Positions 1 to 8,588 of a stretch of DNA of 64,000 nt are shown in pieces (the stretch's first letter is position 1; every line of letters starts with the position of its first letter). A program made the position numbers and the translations under genes. The stretch lies in NCBI GenBank assembly GCA_963761655.1, contig CAVXHI010000002.1:372001-436000 (forward strand), in the 5' to 3' direction. Under the pieces are notes generated by a model, which did not search any database, had not been told where the DNA came from, and saw nothing but the letters and a program-made list of their open reading frames with translations. This DNA is from RYN-122 sp963761655. GTDB lineage: Bacteria; Actinomycetota; Actinomycetes; Mycobacteriales; SCTD01.

Positions 1-591
1 GGTCTTGCCCGAACCGGTCTCGCCTGCGAGGACCACGACCTGGTTGTCGCGGACGGCCTCGAGGATGTCGTCGCGCCGGGCGCTGACAGGCAGGTCCGGG
101 TAGCTGATCCGCGGGACGGCCGCTCGTCGGGCGTCGAGGCGGGCCTCGGCCCGGGCGACGTCGACCGCGAGCCGGGCCAGCGCGGGGCCGGGGTCGCTGC
201 TCTTGCGCGCGGTGTCGAGCCGGCGCTGCAGGGTGTGCTCGTCGCGCAGGCTCACCCCGCCGAGGCGCTGGCGCAGCTCCGCGACCGACGGGACGGGCCC
301 GGCCGGACTGGCCGCCCCGCGGTCGTCGGAGGGGCCGCGGTCCGAGCCCCCGCGACCCGCTGACGGTGCCCGGTCGCCTGCGGCGGGTCGGTGGGTGCGC
401 GAGGGAGAGCCGTGCCCGCCCGCCGTCGCGCGCGCCCTCTCGGCACGGCGCGAGGCCTCGGGAGCCGGGTCGGCGAGCGGGTCCGTCGTCGCCCGCCCCG
501 GCCCGAGGATGTCGGCGACCGAGGTGCGCAGGTCGCCGATCCGCGGCGCCCCGGCGGCCCCGCCGTCAGCAGGGGGAGGGGCAGGAGTCAT
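1..591 (-). CDS. hrpA: ATP-dependent RNA helicase HrpA-type, N-terminal part (cut by window start)
   Basis: Only the first 197 codons are in the window; the gene runs off the left edge. After a low-complexity Pro/Ala/Arg-rich leader of about 100 residues comes the segment that precedes the DEAH-box core in HrpA proteins (PRISYPDLPVSARRDDILEA), then Walker A GETGSGKT at codons 190-197, the last codons visible. HrpA helicases unwind RNA or rescue stalled ribosomes using ATP. The ATG at 591 is preceded on the minus strand by GGGAGGG five bases away, a good ribosome site. The disordered leader is longer than in E. coli HrpA. Family assignment rests on the linker plus Walker A, as the DEAH box itself lies outside the window. 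Confidence 0.82.
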   Translation of the reverse strand, partial: MTPAPPPADGGAAGAPRIGDLRTSVADILGPGRATTDPLADPAPEASRRAERARATAGGHGSPSRTHRPAAGDRAPSAGRGGSDRGPSDDRGAASPAGPVPSVAELRQRLGGVSLRDEHTLQRRLDTARKSSDPGPALARLAVDVARAEARLDARRAAVPRISYPDLPVSARRDDILEAVRDNQVVVLAGETGSGKT

Positions 592-676
592 CGCCCTCCC
601 AGAGTAGGCGTGCCGCGGGACCGCAGCGGGACGGGGCACCGGCCGCCCCGGGCGGGGAGCGCTCGTCCGGGAGCTG

Positions 677-1132
677 TCAGCGCAGCAGCAGCACCAGGGT
701 CTCCGCGACGCAGACCGGCTTCGGCAGGCCCTCGCCCTCGACCACGATCTTGTTCTTCACCATGAACCCGAGCGCGTGGTCGGTGACCTCGACCGGGGTC
801 GCCGTCGCCCGGATGCGCGTGCCGACGGGCAGCGGCTGCGGGTAGCGGACCTTGTCGCTGCCGTAGTTCAGCGCGCCGGAGAAGCCGTCGCGCGGCACGA
901 GCCCCTCGGCCAGGACGGGCAGGAGCGACAGCGACAGGTAGCCGTGCGCGATCGTCCCGCCGAACGGCCCGGCCTTCGCCTTCTCGACGTCGACGTGGAT
1001 CCACTGGTGGTCGCCGGTGGCGTCGGCGAACGCGTCGACGCGCTCCTGGTCGACGAGCAGCCAGTCACCGGGCTCGCTCGCCTCCCCGAGGCGGCCGCGC
1101 AGGGTGGTGATGGCGTCGTCAGCAGTGGTCAT
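677..1132 (-). CDS. MaoC family (R)-specific hydratase/dehydratase
   Basis: A 151-residue single hot-dog-fold protein. The hydratase-2 motif is seen as ATGDHQWIHVD, with the expected catalytic Asp41 and His46. Proteins of this family hydrate or dehydrate acyl-CoA (or acyl-ACP) thioesters in fatty-acid or polyhydroxyalkanoate metabolism; length matches stand-alone MaoC proteins such as PhaJ and the NodN-like group. It lies between hrpA and the TrmH/Nudix pair on the same strand. Fatty-acid genes are found elsewhere in the window (acyl-CoA ligase, enoyl-CoA hydratase, carboxylase), so a role in acyl-CoA metabolism is plausible, but the substrate cannot be read from the sequence. Confidence 0.85.
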   Translation of the reverse strand: MTTADDAITTLRGRLGEASEPGDWLLVDQERVDAFADATGDHQWIHVDVEKAKAGPFGGTIAHGYLSLSLLPVLAEGLVPRDGFSGALNYGSDKVRYPQPLPVGTRIRATATPVEVTDHALGFMVKNKIVVEGEGLPKPVCVAETLVLLLR

Positions 1133-1146
1133 GCACCAGTCCTACC

Positions 1147-1812
1147 TCAGGCTCCGGAGGACAGCCGCCAGCGGTAGAGCACGGCCGAGACCGCCGTCGC
1201 GAGGTTCAGGCTGCTCACCCCCGGCCGCATCGGCAGGGCCACCGCCCGCGCGGCCCGGGCCCGCAGCTGCGGTCCGACGCCGTCCCGCTCGCTGCCGACG
1301 ACGAGGACGGCGTCGTCGGGCAGGTCGACCTCGCGCAGGTCCTGGCCGTCGGCGTCGAGCACGAGCAGCGGGCCGGCGACGTCGTCGGGCACGACCGACA
1401 GGACCGGCAGGGCGAGGTGCAGCCCCGCGCTGCCCCGCACGCACGACGGCGTCCACGGGTCGAGGTCCCCGGTGACGGCGACGCCGGACGCACCCGCGGC
1501 CGCAGCCACCCGCACGACGGCGCCGACGTTGCCCGGGTGCCTGGGCGCGTCGAGCAGCACCAGCGGGGCCGCCCGGGTGGACAGCACCGACAGGTCGAGG
1601 TCGGGGCGCGACGCCGTCCCGGCGACCCCGGTCGGGTGGGTCACGGCCCCGAGGACGGCCCGGGCGAGCAGCTCCGCGGCGACGTCGGGGGCGAGGCGCT
1701 CCGCCAGCGCAGCGGCGTCGTCCAGCGCCCGGACGACGACGGACGTGACCAGGTCCGGCGCGAACCGCAGGGCGTGCTTGACCGCGTGGAAGCCGTCGAG
1801 GGGGACGGTCAT
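1147..1812 (-). CDS. TrmH/SpoU family RNA 2'-O-methyltransferase
   Basis: A 221-residue SPOUT methyltransferase. The three family motifs are intact: motif 1 LLDAPRHPGNVGAVVR (about 86-101), motif 2 VGSERDGVG (172-180) and motif 3 PMRPGVSSLNLATAVSAVLY (194-213), which form the trefoil knot that binds S-adenosylmethionine. These enzymes 2'-O-methylate ribose in tRNA or rRNA; the exact target is not predictable here. The ATG overlaps the TGA of the upstream Nudix gene (ATGA at 1809-1812), so the pair is probably translationally coupled. The open frame extends upstream through the Nudix gene in another frame, but homology begins at this ATG. Confidence 0.88.
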   Translation of the reverse strand: MTVPLDGFHAVKHALRFAPDLVTSVVVRALDDAAALAERLAPDVAAELLARAVLGAVTHPTGVAGTASRPDLDLSVLSTRAAPLVLLDAPRHPGNVGAVVRVAAAAGASGVAVTGDLDPWTPSCVRGSAGLHLALPVLSVVPDDVAGPLLVLDADGQDLREVDLPDDAVLVVGSERDGVGPQLRARAARAVALPMRPGVSSLNLATAVSAVLYRWRLSSGA

Positions 1813-2261
1813 GCAGGCAGGCGCGACAGGAAGGGCACCTGGCGCTCGGCGAGCTTGACCGCGGCCTCGGACAGCCCGAACCACGCCACGCGGTCGACCT
1901 CCGGGAACGCCTGCCGCCGACCGCTGCGGGGCGGCCACTCCATCTCGAACGTCCCGGGGTCGAAGCCGGTCAGGTCGGGGTCGGCCTCGAGCGCCCAGGC
2001 GGTCACGACCTTGCCGCTCCGGAGCGTGACGCTGCCCAGGGGCACCGGCTCGACGTCGGGGGCGGGGAGCCCGAGCTCCTCGGCGTACTCGCGGCGGGCG
2101 GCGTCGAGCGGCTCCTCCTCCGGCCCGTGCTCGCCCTTGGGGACGCTCCACACGCCGTCGTCCTTCCGGGCGAACAGCGGACCGCCGGGGTGGGCGAGCA
2201 GGACCTCGACCTCGCCGTCGCGGCGTCGCCACAGCAGGAGTCCCGCGCTGGTCTTGGGCAT
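1809..2261 (-). CDS. Nudix hydrolase (diadenosine polyphosphate hydrolase-like)
   Basis: A 150-residue protein with a perfect Nudix box, G-x5-E-x7-REYAEELGL, at residues 43-65. The N-terminus (PKTSAGLLLWRR...) and the 'WSVPKGEH' lead-in to the box resemble small Nudix enzymes that hydrolyse nucleoside diphosphates linked to another moiety, such as Ap4A. Substrate is not determined. It overlaps the TrmH gene by four bases and is divergent from the 2'-5' ligase-like gene, with only 9 bases between the two start codons, so both promoters must lie inside coding sequence or the transcripts are leaderless. Confidence 0.87.
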   Translation of the reverse strand: MPKTSAGLLLWRRRDGEVEVLLAHPGGPLFARKDDGVWSVPKGEHGPEEEPLDAARREYAEELGLPAPDVEPVPLGSVTLRSGKVVTAWALEADPDLTGFDPGTFEMEWPPRSGRRQAFPEVDRVAWFGLSEAAVKLAERQVPFLSRLPA

Positions 2262-2270
2262 GAGGAGAGG

Positions 2271-2822
2271 ATGCAGCCCCTGATCGTCAGCCTGGTGCTC
2301 GACCCCGAGGAGCAGGAGCGGTTCGACGCCCTGCGCCGGGCGCACTTCCCCGCGGACCGCCTCGTGGTGGGCGCGCACGTCAGCCTCTTCCACGCCCTGC
2401 CGGGGGAGGAGCAGGCGCGGGTGGAGCAGGACCTCGGGCAGGCCGCCGCGCGGGAGCCGTTCGACGTCGAGGTGCACCGGGTCCGCAGCCTCGGCAGGGG
2501 CGTCGCCTACGACCTCCGCAGCCTGGAGCTGTCCGCCCTGCACGCCGGCCTGCAGGCGCGGTGGGCCGGGCTGCTCACCCCGCAGGACCGGCAGCGGCTT
2601 TCCGCGCACGTGACCGTGCAGAACAAGGTCACGCCCGACGCCGCCCGTCGGCTGCTGGCGGAGCTGCAGCGCGGCTTCGTGCCCCGCTCGGTCCGCGCTC
2701 AGGGGCTGGCCCTGTGGCGCTACGCCGCCGGGCCCTGGGAGCCGTTGGCCGACGATGCCTTCGGGGTGACCGGGGCGGACCAGCCGACGACGTCGACGAC
2801 GAGGTCGGCCGGGGCGCCGTAG
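2271..2822 (+). CDS. 2'-5' RNA ligase / phosphodiesterase superfamily (2H) protein
   Basis: A 183-residue protein with the two His-x-Thr/Ser signatures of the 2H phosphoesterase fold: HVS at 36-38 and HVT at 113-115. The family includes ThpR RNA ligases and cyclic phosphodiesterases that act on RNA ends. The conserved core ends near residue 165 (LWRYAAGPWEPL); the last about 18 residues look unstructured and overlap the 3' end of the convergent lysozyme gene. A +1 shift in the GGGG run near 2765 would give a stop directly after AFG, a more usual end, so the tail may be an artefact of one extra or missing base. Start ATG at 2271 is the first in frame with the homologous segment. Confidence 0.75.
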   Translation: MQPLIVSLVLDPEEQERFDALRRAHFPADRLVVGAHVSLFHALPGEEQARVEQDLGQAAAREPFDVEVHRVRSLGRGVAYDLRSLELSALHAGLQARWAGLLTPQDRQRLSAHVTVQNKVTPDAARRLLAELQRGFVPRSVRAQGLALWRYAAGPWEPLADDAFGVTGADQPTTSTTRSAGAP

Positions 2823-4600
2823 CCGGTCAGGGTGACGCGGCCGGCGGCGTCGGTGCGGGCGAGGACGAGACCGGTCTGCGAGGCGCCCCGGCTGGTGTTG
2901 AGCGCGGTCGACGCCGCCTCCCCACCCGCCGGACCGACCCGGAGCCAGCCGTCGCCGGTGGGGTCGACGGCGCTGACGTCGAGCAGGGCCGTCGCGCCGG
3001 CCGGGACGGGCAGGGCGACCGTGATCTCGCGGCTGCCCCGCGGAGCGCCCTGTCCGGTCCGGGTGTCGACGACGCGGACCGGCTCGGTGCCGACGTAGCT
3101 GCCGCCGGGCCCGTCGGTCCCCGAGGCGTCGGCGGCGGCGTCGTCGTAGTAGCCGAGCAGGTCGACCACCACCTGCGCCGGGCCGCCCGAGACCGCGAGC
3201 TCGACGGTGCGGCCGCCCGGCGCGAGGACCAGCCCGGTGCGGGAGGTGCCGCCGTGCAGGTTCAGCACGGTGGCGCGGGTGGCCCCCTGGACGACCTGCA
3301 CGAAGGTGTCGTGCACGGCGCCGACCACCGAGACGTTGAGGACGGCGGCCCGCGCGGACGACGGGACGGCGTCGGGGAGGCTCACGGTCACGCGACCCGT
3401 GACGGGCGTCCCGGTGGTGCGGCGGGTGTCCAGCACGCGGGAGGCCGCGAGAGGCACGTACTGGCCGCCGGTGCCGGGGGCGACGTCGTAGTAGCCGACG
3501 AGGTCGGCGACCAGGTCGGTCGCCCCGCCGCTGACGGCCAGCAGGACCCGCCGGGCGGCGTCGGTGCGGGTCACGACGAGGCCGGTCGTGCTGCTGCCGC
3601 GGACGTAGTTGAGCGCGGTCGTGCGGGGGGTCGTGCCGGCGGCGGCCGCCCGCAGGAAGCCGGTCCCGGCCGGGGTGACGGCGGAGACCGACAGCACCAC
3701 GCCGGCGGCGTCGGCGGGGACGGTGGACGGCAGGGTGAGCGGGAGCGCGCCGGTCACGCGGCCGCGGGGGGCGCCGACGCCGGTGCGGGTGTCGAGCACG
3801 CGCGAGGCGGCGACCGGGACGTAGCGCCCGGGGGCGGTCTCGCGCGGCACCTCGAGCGCGCCGGGACTCGTGCCGGTGGGGCTGCCGGGGGAGTCGCCGA
3901 CGACGACGGGCGCCAGGGCGAGGCGGGCGAGGTCGGCGTCCGTGCCGCGGAAGCGGTTCATGTCGACGTCACCCCGGACGCCCGCGACCGAGGCCGTGGC
4001 GGAGTACTGCCAGAAGGTCCAGTCGGACCAGCCGGGCGTGCTGGGGCCCGCGGCGCCCGTGTAGTGGGCGATCCAGAGCGGGTAGTCGGCGAAGGCGGTG
4101 GTGCTGCCCATCGAGGTCTTCCAGAACGACGGGTAGGTGTACAGCACGGGGTGGCGGCCGGTGAGGGCCTCGAGCGTGGTGAGGAAGGTCCGGGTCCAGC
4201 CCTGCAGCTGTGCGACCGAGAGGCCGCCGCTGCTCTCGAGGTCGAGGGCGGGGGGCAGGGTGCCGGGCAGGGTCTGGACGCCGATCTTCGCCGCGAACGT
4301 CCGGGCCTGCGCGGCGGCGCTGCCGGGGGCCGTCGAGGGTCGGGCGAAGTGGTAGGCGCCGACGTGGAGGCCGGCGGCGCGGGCGCCGGCGCGGTCCCGG
4401 TCGAACCAGGCGTTGGTGACGTCGGTGCCCTCGGTGGCCTTCACGAAGGTGAAGTCCTGGCCGGCGTCGGCGACGCGCTGCCAGTCGATGACGCCGCCGT
4501 CCGGGTGCTGGTACCGGGAGACGTCCGGGCCGGTCGCGGCCAGCGCCGGGGAGGCGAGCAGGGCCAGGGCGGCCAGGACGGGGACGAGCACGCGGCGCAT
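2720..4600 (-). CDS. Secreted GH25 lysozyme with three C-terminal RVLDTR-type repeats
   Basis: A 626-residue secreted muramidase. Signal peptide MRRVLVPVLAALALLASPALA is followed directly by the GH25 domain (about 24-225) with catalytic Asp/Glu residues visible in GPDVSRYQ (Asp26) and PALDLES (Asp120, Glu122). It should cut the MurNAc-GlcNAc bond of peptidoglycan. After a Pro/Ser linker come three copies of a roughly 110-residue domain, each opening with RVLDTRTG-like sequence and ending with DLVGYYD or DVVGWS; such repeats occur in secreted actinomycete hydrolases and probably bind the wall. The ATG at 4600 is chosen over the GTG at 4621 because the signal peptide starts there and the GTG lies inside the riboswitch. 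Its 3' end overlaps the convergent gene by 103 bp. Confidence 0.9.
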   Translation of the reverse strand: MRRVLVPVLAALALLASPALAATGPDVSRYQHPDGGVIDWQRVADAGQDFTFVKATEGTDVTNAWFDRDRAGARAAGLHVGAYHFARPSTAPGSAAAQARTFAAKIGVQTLPGTLPPALDLESSGGLSVAQLQGWTRTFLTTLEALTGRHPVLYTYPSFWKTSMGSTTAFADYPLWIAHYTGAAGPSTPGWSDWTFWQYSATASVAGVRGDVDMNRFRGTDADLARLALAPVVVGDSPGSPTGTSPGALEVPRETAPGRYVPVAASRVLDTRTGVGAPRGRVTGALPLTLPSTVPADAAGVVLSVSAVTPAGTGFLRAAAAGTTPRTTALNYVRGSSTTGLVVTRTDAARRVLLAVSGGATDLVADLVGYYDVAPGTGGQYVPLAASRVLDTRRTTGTPVTGRVTVSLPDAVPSSARAAVLNVSVVGAVHDTFVQVVQGATRATVLNLHGGTSRTGLVLAPGGRTVELAVSGGPAQVVVDLLGYYDDAAADASGTDGPGGSYVGTEPVRVVDTRTGQGAPRGSREITVALPVPAGATALLDVSAVDPTGDGWLRVGPAGGEAASTALNTSRGASQTGLVLARTDAAGRVTLTGYGAPADLVVDVVGWSAPVTPKASSANGSQGPAA

Positions 4601-4616
4601 CGGGGAGGCTTCCTGG

Positions 4617-4787
4617 GGCACCTGCGGGCCGGTCCGCTGTCGGGTTCAGGGCCAGGTGCCCTGGCCGGCGCCGCGAGGCGTCCGGCTCCACCCCGGAGGG
4701 CTGCGCGAGGCAGCCCGGGTCTGCGGGAGTCCGTCCCTGCCGTTCCGCGCTCGAGGTCCCGTGCGACCGGTGGCAGGGCTCGGTGCC
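4617..4787 (-). promoter_or_regulatory. Candidate c-di-AMP (ydaO-type) riboswitch in the lysozyme leader
   Basis: On the minus strand just before the lysozyme ATG the leader contains the 3' signature GAACCCGACAGC (complement of 4636-4647) and the GGGGTGGAGCC block (complement of about 4684-4695), in the order and spacing of ydaO/yuaA riboswitches. GGCACC (complement of 4782-4787) and GGTGCC (complement of 4617-4622) can close the P1 helix. The 5' GGGGGACCCA block is degenerate (CGCAGACCCG). Actinobacterial members of this class usually control wall hydrolases, turning expression off when c-di-AMP is high. Match is weaker than for the copy at 8748-8945. Confidence 0.68.
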
Positions 4788-4856
4788 CGGGCGCAGGCTG
4801 TCCGTGAGGGCGGACGCCGGTGACGCTACGTCGCACTCCCGCTGCGCGCAGTCAGA

Positions 4857-5222
4857 TCAGGGAAGTCGTCGGCGACCGGCGATCCCGAGGTCGTGCCGGT
4901 GGTACCAGCCGAGCCCGGCCTCGCCCTCCAGCCAGCACAGCAGGACGGGCTCGCCGTCGAGGGCGGACGAGAAGTCCAGCAGCAGGGGGGCGAGGCTCCG
5001 CAGCTCCGCCCCGGACTCCTGCACGGTCGTCAGCGCGTCGTCCAGGCGGGCCTGCAGGCCCTTGAGCTCGGCGAGCCCCCCGAGCGGGCTCCGGGTCCCG
5101 GTCCGCACGGCGGCGGCCAGCTCGGCGGTGTCGGCGCGCAGCCGCAGCACCTCCTCGAGCACGGGCGCCAGGTCGGCCAGGACCGACTGCGCCTCCTCAC
5201 GGGTGAACACCGGCACCGTCAC
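4857..5222 (-). CDS. DUF2203 family protein
   Basis: A 121-residue protein matching the DUF2203 pattern: N-terminal FTREEAQSVLADLAPVLEEVLRLR helical region, a central coiled segment, and the C-terminal block LLCWLEGEAGLGWYHRHDLGIAGRR, where the Gly-Glu...Trp-His pattern is the family hallmark. Function of the family is unknown. The GTG start at 5222 overlaps the TGA of the upstream glgC-like gene (GTGA, 5219-5222), so the two are co-translated. The overlap suggests, but does not show, a link to the sugar-nucleotide enzyme upstream. Confidence 0.82.
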   Translation of the reverse strand: MTVPVFTREEAQSVLADLAPVLEEVLRLRADTAELAAAVRTGTRSPLGGLAELKGLQARLDDALTTVQESGAELRSLAPLLLDFSSALDGEPVLLCWLEGEAGLGWYHRHDLGIAGRRRLP

Positions 5223-6370
5223 GCCTGCCGCGCCCCGGCCTCGAGGTCGGCCTCGACCCGGGCGTCGCGGCCGACCAGCGTGACGGCGCCCGGCCCGCCC
5301 ACGCGGGCGCGGACGTCGGCGGAGTCGTCGAGCACGGCCCGCTCGACCACCGCCCCGGCCCGCACGACGGCGCCCGGCAGCAGCACGCTGTCGCGCACCA
5401 CGGCGCCCGCCTCCACGACGACGCCGGCGCTGAGCACGCTCCGTAGGACCTCCCCGGCGACCGTGCAGCCGGGGCCGAGCAGGCTGTCCTCGACCTGCGC
5501 CCCGCGGAGCAGCCGGGCGGGGTCCAGGCGCGACGGTCGGGTCCGGACCGGCAGGACCGGGTCGTGCAGGCGGAAGGCGGGGTCGTCGCCGAGCAGCTCC
5601 TGGTGGCCGCGCCAGTAGGAGTCGACGGTGCCGAGGTCGCGCCAGTAGCCGCCGACCGGGTGGGCCCGCATCTGCCCGGCCTCGGCGATCCGGGGGAGCA
5701 GGGCGGTGCCGAGGTCCTGCAGGCCGTCGTCGCCGGCGTCGTGCGCCAGCTCCTCGAGCAGGTCGAGCACGGTCCGGGCGTCGCCGACGAACACCTCGGT
5801 GGTGACCGTGCCGGTGGCGGGCCGGTCCGGCTTGTACGCGTAGGACGTCACCCGCTCGCCGTCGACCTCGACGATCCCGAACCGGGACGCCTGCTCCCCG
5901 GCGGGCACGTCCGCGGTCACGGCCGTCAGGGTCGCGCCCGACTCCCGGTGCGCCGACAGGACGGCGTCGAGGTCCAGGCGGTAGCCGGCGTCGGCGCTGA
6001 GCAGCACGAGCAGCTCGGGGTCGGCCTCCCGCACCTGCGGCGCCTTGCGCCAGAGGCCGTCGGCCGTGCCCTCGGTGAAGCCCTCGCGGTCGGTGCCGGT
6101 GGAGGGCTGAAGGGCGAGCAGGCCGCCGACGGTCCGGTCGAGGTCCCAGGGGCGGCCGTTGGCCAGGTGGGCGGCCAGCGAGGTCGGATGCTGCTGCTGG
6201 AGCACCCACACGTCGTCGATGCCGGCGGCGGCGCACATCGACAGCGGGACGTCGACGAGGCGGTGCGTGCCCGCGTAGGGGACGGCCGGTTTGGCCCGGT
6301 GCTCGGTCAGCAGCTCCAGGCGTCCGCCGGCACCTCCGGCCAGGACGAGAGCGAGGGAGCGGGGGCGCAT
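5219..6370 (-). CDS. Glucose-1-phosphate adenylyltransferase-like nucleotidyltransferase
   Basis: A 383-residue protein of the GlgC family. The N-terminal nucleotide-binding loop reads LAGGAGGRLELLTEHRAKPA, matching the GGxGxRLxPLTxxRAKPAVPF signature, and is followed by HRLVDVPLS. A GYWRDLGTVDSYW block, typical of the domain junction, and a C-terminal left-handed beta-helix rich in V/G hexapeptides (about 270-375) complete it. GlgC makes ADP-glucose for glycogen or maltosyl compounds. The fold also fits other NDP-sugar pyrophosphorylases, and Arg/Lys positions differ from E. coli GlgC (for example GGLLALQPS in place of the usual extended 'ILPPxQ'), so the sugar nucleotide is uncertain. Ends in a GTGA overlap with the DUF2203 gene. 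Confidence 0.82.
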   Translation of the reverse strand: MRPRSLALVLAGGAGGRLELLTEHRAKPAVPYAGTHRLVDVPLSMCAAAGIDDVWVLQQQHPTSLAAHLANGRPWDLDRTVGGLLALQPSTGTDREGFTEGTADGLWRKAPQVREADPELLVLLSADAGYRLDLDAVLSAHRESGATLTAVTADVPAGEQASRFGIVEVDGERVTSYAYKPDRPATGTVTTEVFVGDARTVLDLLEELAHDAGDDGLQDLGTALLPRIAEAGQMRAHPVGGYWRDLGTVDSYWRGHQELLGDDPAFRLHDPVLPVRTRPSRLDPARLLRGAQVEDSLLGPGCTVAGEVLRSVLSAGVVVEAGAVVRDSVLLPGAVVRAGAVVERAVLDDSADVRARVGGPGAVTLVGRDARVEADLEAGARQA

Positions 6371-6407
6371 GCAGCGCCCCTACCCCCTCGCCCCCAGCGG
6401 ATCCGGA

Positions 6408-8061
6408 CTAGAGAGCCGCGCTCTCCGCCCGGGCCGCCGACAGGCGCTCCTCGGTGTCGGCGTCGGCCGCCGCGGCGGCGATGCCCCCGGAGGTCCGCAG
6501 CGGGATCTCCTTGATGAACAGCGTCAGGACGAACGCCGGGACGAGCAGGACCGCGACGGTGAGGAACGACGTGTGCAGGGAGTCGGCGAAGCCCTGGAGC
6601 ACCACCCGCTGGATCTGCGGCGGCAGCGTCCGGATGATGGAGGTGTCGTTGAGCGACGACGCCTCGCCGAACCGGTCGATGACCGCCTGCGGCAGACCGG
6701 CCGAGCGGGCCCGGGCGACGATGTTGCCGCCGACCGACCCGAACAGGACCGACAGCGCGACGGCTGCGCCGAACGTCCCGCCCATGCTGCGGAAGAAGGT
6801 CACCGACGACGTCGCGACGCCCATGTCCTGCGGCGGGAGGGCGTTCTGCACGCTGATGACCAGCGTCTGCATCGACAGGCCGAGGCCGGCGCCCATGAGC
6901 ACCATGAAGGCGCTGGCGTGCCAGAGCGGGGTGTCGACGCCGAGGGTCGAGAACAGCAGGACGGCGACGAACATGACCGCCGTGCCGACGACCGGGAAGA
7001 CCTTGTACTTCCCGGTCTTCGACATGACCTTGCCGGTGATGCCGGAAGAGATGATGATCCCGACCATCAGCGGGATGAGCAGCAGGCCGGACCGGGTCGG
7101 GCTCTGCCCCTTGACGATCTGCAGGTAGAGCGGCAGGCCCACGAGGGCGCCGAACATGGCCGTGCCGACCAGCAGCGCGACGATGCTGCTGATGCTGAAG
7201 ACCGAGCTCTGGAAGATGCGCAGCGGCAGGATGGCCGCCTCGCCCATCCGCCGCTCCCACGGCACGAAGGCGACCAGCGACAGGAGCCCGAGGGCGAGCA
7301 GGCCGAGCGAGAGCGCCGAGCCCCAGCCCCACTCGCGGCCCTTCTCGGCCAGCAGCAGCACCGGCACGATCGCCGGCGGTGAGCAGGGCGGCACCGACGT
7401 AGTCGATGCGCGTGCGACGACCGGCGGGTCGGCAGCTGCAGCTTCTTGCTGACGACGAGGAAGGCGGCGAGCGCGATCGGGACGTTCACGTAGAAGATCC
7501 AGCGCCAGCCGTCGAACGCCGAGCAGGCGGTCCTGGCCGGCGAGCGAAGCCGCCGAGCACCGGGCCGAGCACGCTGGAGGTGCCGAAGACGCTCATGAAG
7601 TAGGCCTGGTACCGGCCGCGCTCCCGCGGCGGGACGATGTCGCCGACGATCGCGAAGGCCAGCGACATGAGGCCGCCGGCGCCGATGCCCTGGACCGCGC
7701 GGTAGGCGGCCAGCTGGTAGATGCCCGTCGCGGTGCCGCAGAGCAGCGAGCCGACCAGGAAGATGACGATGGCGAACAGGTAGAAGGGCTTGCGCCCGTA
7801 GGAGTCGGACAGCTTCCCGTACAGCGGCGTCGAGATCGTCGAGGTGATGAGGTACGCCGTCGTCACCCAGGCCTGCTGGGTCTGCCCGTTGAGCTTGTCG
7901 GCGATGGTGCGGATGGCCGTCGAGACGATGGTCTGGTCGAGTGCGGCCAGGAACATGCCCAGCAGCAGGCCCGACAGGACCACCATGATCTGCCGGTGCG
8001 TCAGGGCGCCCGCGGCGGGAGCGGGGGCGGCTGAGGCGGGTCGGTCGGCGGTCGTGGTCAC
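6408..8061 (-). pseudogene. DHA2-family (EmrB/QacA) drug exporter, reading frame interrupted
   Basis: Together the segments encode a 14-helix MFS drug:proton antiporter. The N-terminal part (8061 to about 7545) has LDQTIVSTAIRTIADKL and LYGKLSDSYGRKP, the motif D1 and A signatures. The frame then changes near 7545 (GWRWIFYVNVPIALAAFLVV continues in another frame), again near 7410 (RIDYVGAALLTAG) and again near 7385 (VPVLLLAEKGREWGWGS to the stop at 6408). Pieces align without missing homologous sequence, so small indels within about 160 bp are the cause, either sequencing errors or recent decay. The GTG start (8059-8061) overlaps the TGA of the marR gene. MarR operator upstream suggests drug-inducible expression. 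Confidence 0.85.
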
Positions 8062-8558
8062 GAGGCCTCCTTCTGGTCGTGGTCGATCAGCGCGGACGCC
8101 GGGTGCAGGGACGTCGGCGAGGCCGAGCGGTGGGCGGAGAGGTCGTCGTTCAGGCGGGACAGGGAGGCGGCGAGGGCGCCCAGCTCCTCGTCCGACCAGG
8201 TGGGCAGGGCCTCGCTCAGCACGACGGAGTAGGCCCGTCGGCGGGCGGCGAGGGCGGCGCGTCCCGCCGGGGAGAGGCGGAGCAGCTGGGCCCGCCGGTC
8301 GCAGGGGTCGGCCTCGCGGTCGACCCAGCCCTCGCGCTCGAGGGCGGGCACCTGGCGGCTCACCGTCGAGACGTCCAGGCAGAGGCGCTCGGCGAGCTCG
8401 GACAGCCGGAGCGGTCCGAAGTCGCCGACGTGGGACAGGACGGCAGCGCCGGCCTGGTCGAGCCGGCGCCCCTCCGTGGCCGGCAGGGCGGAGCTGAGGT
8501 CGCGCAGCCCGCGGACGAGCCGGACCATCTCCTGCGCCAGGGACGCGCTCCCCGTCAT
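8058..8558 (-). CDS. MarR family transcriptional regulator
   Basis: A 166-residue winged-helix repressor: DFGPLRLSELAERLCLDVSTVSRQVPALEREGWVDREADPCDRRAQLLRLSPAGR spans the HTH and the DR-rich wing. MarR proteins bind palindromes and release DNA when a phenolic or antibiotic ligand binds. It lies first in a two-gene unit with the DHA2 exporter (GTGA overlap), the standard arrangement for a self-regulated efflux operon. Start ATG at 8558 is chosen because GAGGAGG sits seven bases upstream; a longer open frame starts inside the palindromic operator at 8589-8603 and is unlikely to be used. Confidence 0.9.
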   Translation of the reverse strand: MTGSASLAQEMVRLVRGLRDLSSALPATEGRRLDQAGAAVLSHVGDFGPLRLSELAERLCLDVSTVSRQVPALEREGWVDREADPCDRRAQLLRLSPAGRAALAARRRAYSVVLSEALPTWSDEELGALAASLSRLNDDLSAHRSASPTSLHPASALIDHDQKEAS

Positions 8559-8588
8559 GGTGCTCACCTCCTCGCCGTCCCCGATGGT

